Source of the DNA: Crossiella equi
Lineage (GTDB): Bacteria; Actinomycetota; Actinomycetes; Mycobacteriales; Pseudonocardiaceae
Assembly (NCBI RefSeq): GCF_017876755.1
Contig: NZ_JAGIOO010000001.1
Location: 2,046,001 to 2,110,000 of the forward strand
DNA: 64,000 nt
Direction: 5' to 3'
How positions within the stretch are numbered: the stretch's first letter is position 1; the number at the start of each line of letters is the position of its first letter. The position numbers and the translations under genes were made by a program. Below the pieces are notes generated by a model that did no database searches, was not told where the DNA came from, and saw only the letters and a program-made list of their open reading frames with translations. Below, piece by piece: positions 62,461 to 64,000 of this stretch.

Positions 62461-62518
62461 CGAGGTCCCCCTCCACCAGATCGGTTGTCACCACCAACCT
62501 AGCGGAGGGGCCCGACAC

Positions 62519-62959
62519 TCAGCTCTCGGTCTTGCGCGCGGTGGCCAGCGCCCGGTCGAACTCCCAGAACGCCCGCATGGACCGCAGCAGCCCGTCCTCG
62601 CCGACCCGGTAGGTGAACACGCCCTCGGTGTCGATCCTGGTCCCGTCCGCTGCGAAGGCGGAGATCGTGCCCACGTTGGCCACCTCGTCGCCGTTGGCGA
62701 AGGAGTCGGTGATGTGGAACTCCATCCGGGCCATGTGCGCGATCGTGCTGTCCCAGAAGGCGGCGATCCCCGCCCGGCCGTGGTGGCCCTTGCCCTCCGG
62801 GTCGAACAGCGAGGGGCCCACCGGGTCCTCGACCACCGCGTCCTCGGCCCACAGCGCGAGCCAGCCCTCCCTGTCCCCGGCCGCGACCGCGGTCATGGAG
62901 GCGAGGGAGGCCGTCCGCGCGGGGTGCTCGCCGTCGGGGGCCGTCCAGGTGACCGTCAT
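62519..62959 (-). CDS. SnoaL/NTF2-like protein (ketosteroid isomerase fold)
   Basis: A 146-residue protein of the cone-shaped NTF2 fold: TAVAAGDREGWLALWAEDAVVEDPVGPSLFDPEGKGHHGRAGIAAFWD is the typical N-terminal half. Family members include steroid isomerases and hydratases. An Asp in the VEDPVG stretch could be catalytic. ATG at 62959 follows AAGGAGCGAGG and sits 10 bases after the luciferase-like gene, so they form an operon. Exact reaction unknown. Confidence 0.88.
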   Translation of the reverse strand: MTVTWTAPDGEHPARTASLASMTAVAAGDREGWLALWAEDAVVEDPVGPSLFDPEGKGHHGRAGIAAFWDSTIAHMARMEFHITDSFANGDEVANVGTISAFAADGTRIDTEGVFTYRVGEDGLLRSMRAFWEFDRALATARKTES

Positions 62960-62969
62960 CCTCGCTCCT

Positions 62970-63839
62970 TCACACCTTGGCGATGATCTGCTCGGCGAAG
63001 CGCCGCATCGAGTCCTGTTTGGCCGGCAGCGGGCCGTCGAAGGGCACCCCGTCGAAGACCCAGGGCATCACGATCGCGTCGGTCACGCCGATCGAGGCCT
63101 GTTCGCGGTAGCCGTCCAGGCCGAACCGGTCCACGCACACCGCCTGGATCTCGAACGGCTCCTCCGCGCGCCCGTAGGTGGCGCGCAGCTCGGCGAGCCG
63201 CGCGATGGTCACGCGCAGCTCCTCGATGCCCATCATGGCCGAGGTCCAGCCGTCGGAGACGCGGGCCGCGCGGCGCAGCGCCGGTCCGCTGTGCCCGCCG
63301 ACGTAGATCGGCACCGGCTGGGTCGGCGCGGGGCTCATCCGCAGCTTGCCGAACTGGTAGTACTTGCCGTGGAACTCGACCATGCCGCCGCCGAGGATGA
63401 GCTTGAGCACCTCGATGGCCTCGTCGGCGCGCGGCCCGCGTTCCTCGTAGGTCGTGCCGCACCAGTGGAACTCCTCCGGTGACCAGCCCAGGCCCACACC
63501 GAGGCCGAACCGGTTGCCGGTGAGCGCGGCGACCGAGCCGACCTGGCGGGCCAGCAGCACCGGGTTGCGGGAGCCGAGCTTGAGCACCTGCGGGTAGAAC
63601 CGGATGCGCGAGGTGACCGCGCCCATCGCCGCGGCCGCGATCAGCGGGTCCACCCACGGGGTCTCCTCGTTCCAGAACCGGCTGCCGTCCGGGGTGTAGG
63701 GGTAGTCGGCGGAGACCTGTTCGGAGAAGAACAGCGAGTCGGGCAGGGCGATCGAGGCGAACCCGCACTCCTCGGCGGTGCGGGCCAGCTCGGGCAGCTG
63801 GTCCAGGGGGCTCATGGCCACGGCGCAGGTGAACTTCAT
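62970..63839 (-). CDS. LLM-class F420-dependent oxidoreductase
   Basis: A 289-residue TIM-barrel enzyme of the luciferase-like group, which usually uses F420. Marks: CAVAMSPLDQLPELARTAEECGFASIALPDS, RIRFYPQVLKLGSRNPVLLARQVGSVAALTGNRFGLGVGLGWSPEEF and PVPIYVGGHSGPALRRAARVSDGW. It resembles Rv3520c, which lies near fadD19 in Mycobacterium. ATG at 63839 overlaps the stop of the GMC oxidoreductase by four bases. Confidence 0.9.
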   Translation of the reverse strand: MKFTCAVAMSPLDQLPELARTAEECGFASIALPDSLFFSEQVSADYPYTPDGSRFWNEETPWVDPLIAAAAMGAVTSRIRFYPQVLKLGSRNPVLLARQVGSVAALTGNRFGLGVGLGWSPEEFHWCGTTYEERGPRADEAIEVLKLILGGGMVEFHGKYYQFGKLRMSPAPTQPVPIYVGGHSGPALRRAARVSDGWTSAMMGIEELRVTIARLAELRATYGRAEEPFEIQAVCVDRFGLDGYREQASIGVTDAIVMPWVFDGVPFDGPLPAKQDSMRRFAEQIIAKV

Positions 63840-64000
63840 CGGGCTGCCTTCCGGACGACGTCGGCGACGAAGGAGTCCAGGCACCGCTCGGCGTTGGCGG
63901 TGATGGTCAACGACGGGTTGGCGAGACAGGTCGATCCTGGCAGGAGTGCGCCGTCCACGCAGTACAGGCCGGGATATCCCTTGACCTGGCCGGAGAACTC
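63836..64000 (-). CDS. GMC-family oxidoreductase, C-terminal fragment
   Basis: Only the last 54 residues are in the window; the gene starts outside. YPGLYCVDGALLPGSTCLANPSLTITANAERCLD is the conserved GMC_oxred_C end containing the NPSLT flavin-site motif. This group includes cholesterol oxidase and 3-ketosteroid-related dehydrogenases, so a steroid alcohol is a reasonable substrate. It is translationally coupled to the luciferase-like gene. Confidence 0.8.
   Translation of the reverse strand, partial: EFSGQVKGYPGLYCVDGALLPGSTCLANPSLTITANAERCLDSFVADVVRKAAR

Overview
The window is very GC-rich actinobacterial DNA with tightly packed genes, many GTG/TTG starts and ATGA/GTGA overlaps. An mce4-type sterol import operon, KstR-like operators, a giant NRPS and secreted glycosidases together suggest a filamentous actinomycete, probably of the order Pseudonocardiales. 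That placement is inferred from gene content; no rRNA or other taxonomic marker lies in the window.

Left third (1-22 kb). A single NRPS reading frame on the minus strand runs from a TTG at 19332 off the left edge, with at least 6444 residues visible. Its order is C-A-T / C-A-T / C-A(N-methyltransferase)-T / C-A-T / C-A-T-E / C-A.... The first C domain resembles the EntF type that receives an acyl or aryl group. By-eye A-domain codes suggest N-methyl-Val at position 3 and D-Asn at position 5, with the same unassigned residue at positions 1 and 4. A CebR-like palindrome lies upstream. Divergent from the NRPS are a small secreted protein and a long-chain acyl-CoA synthetase, followed by a TetR regulator.

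Middle (22-34.6 kb). These are mostly independent genes: an astacin-like metalloprotease, an FG-GAP/TPR-like protein, a SAM methyltransferase, a large secreted GH92 mannosidase, a beta-lactamase-fold hydrolase, a secreted GH18 chitinase whose promoter spacer holds a DasR-type site, and an ArsR/AHSA1 pair with its own operator. Strong hairpin terminators close several units. One 785-base stretch has no convincing gene apart from promoters.

Right half (34.6-64 kb). This is a steroid (cholesterol-type) uptake and side-chain degradation island. A minus-strand operon encodes an alcohol dehydrogenase, an Hsd4A-like SDR, a FabG3-like SDR, YrbE4A/B, Mce4A-F and two Mce-associated proteins, mostly with 1- to 4-base overlaps. 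It diverges from the acyl-CoA dehydrogenase pair FadE26/FadE27 (ChsE4/ChsE5). Further right are the divergent pairs fadD19/echA19 and fadA5/cyp125, a flavin oxidoreductase, two tandem duplicated beta-lactamase-fold esterases, a SnoaL-like protein, an F420-type luciferase-like oxidoreductase and the C-terminus of a GMC oxidoreductase. Five KstR-like boxes sit in the three divergent promoter regions, several overlapping predicted -10 elements of leaderless transcripts. A secreted GH2 beta-galactosidase and a small P-loop kinase interrupt the island.

Likely division of labour: Mce4/YrbE imports sterol; CYP125, alcohol dehydrogenase and FadD19 oxidise and activate the side chain; FadE26/27, EchA19, Hsd4A and FadA5 carry out beta-oxidation; KstR coordinates the whole.
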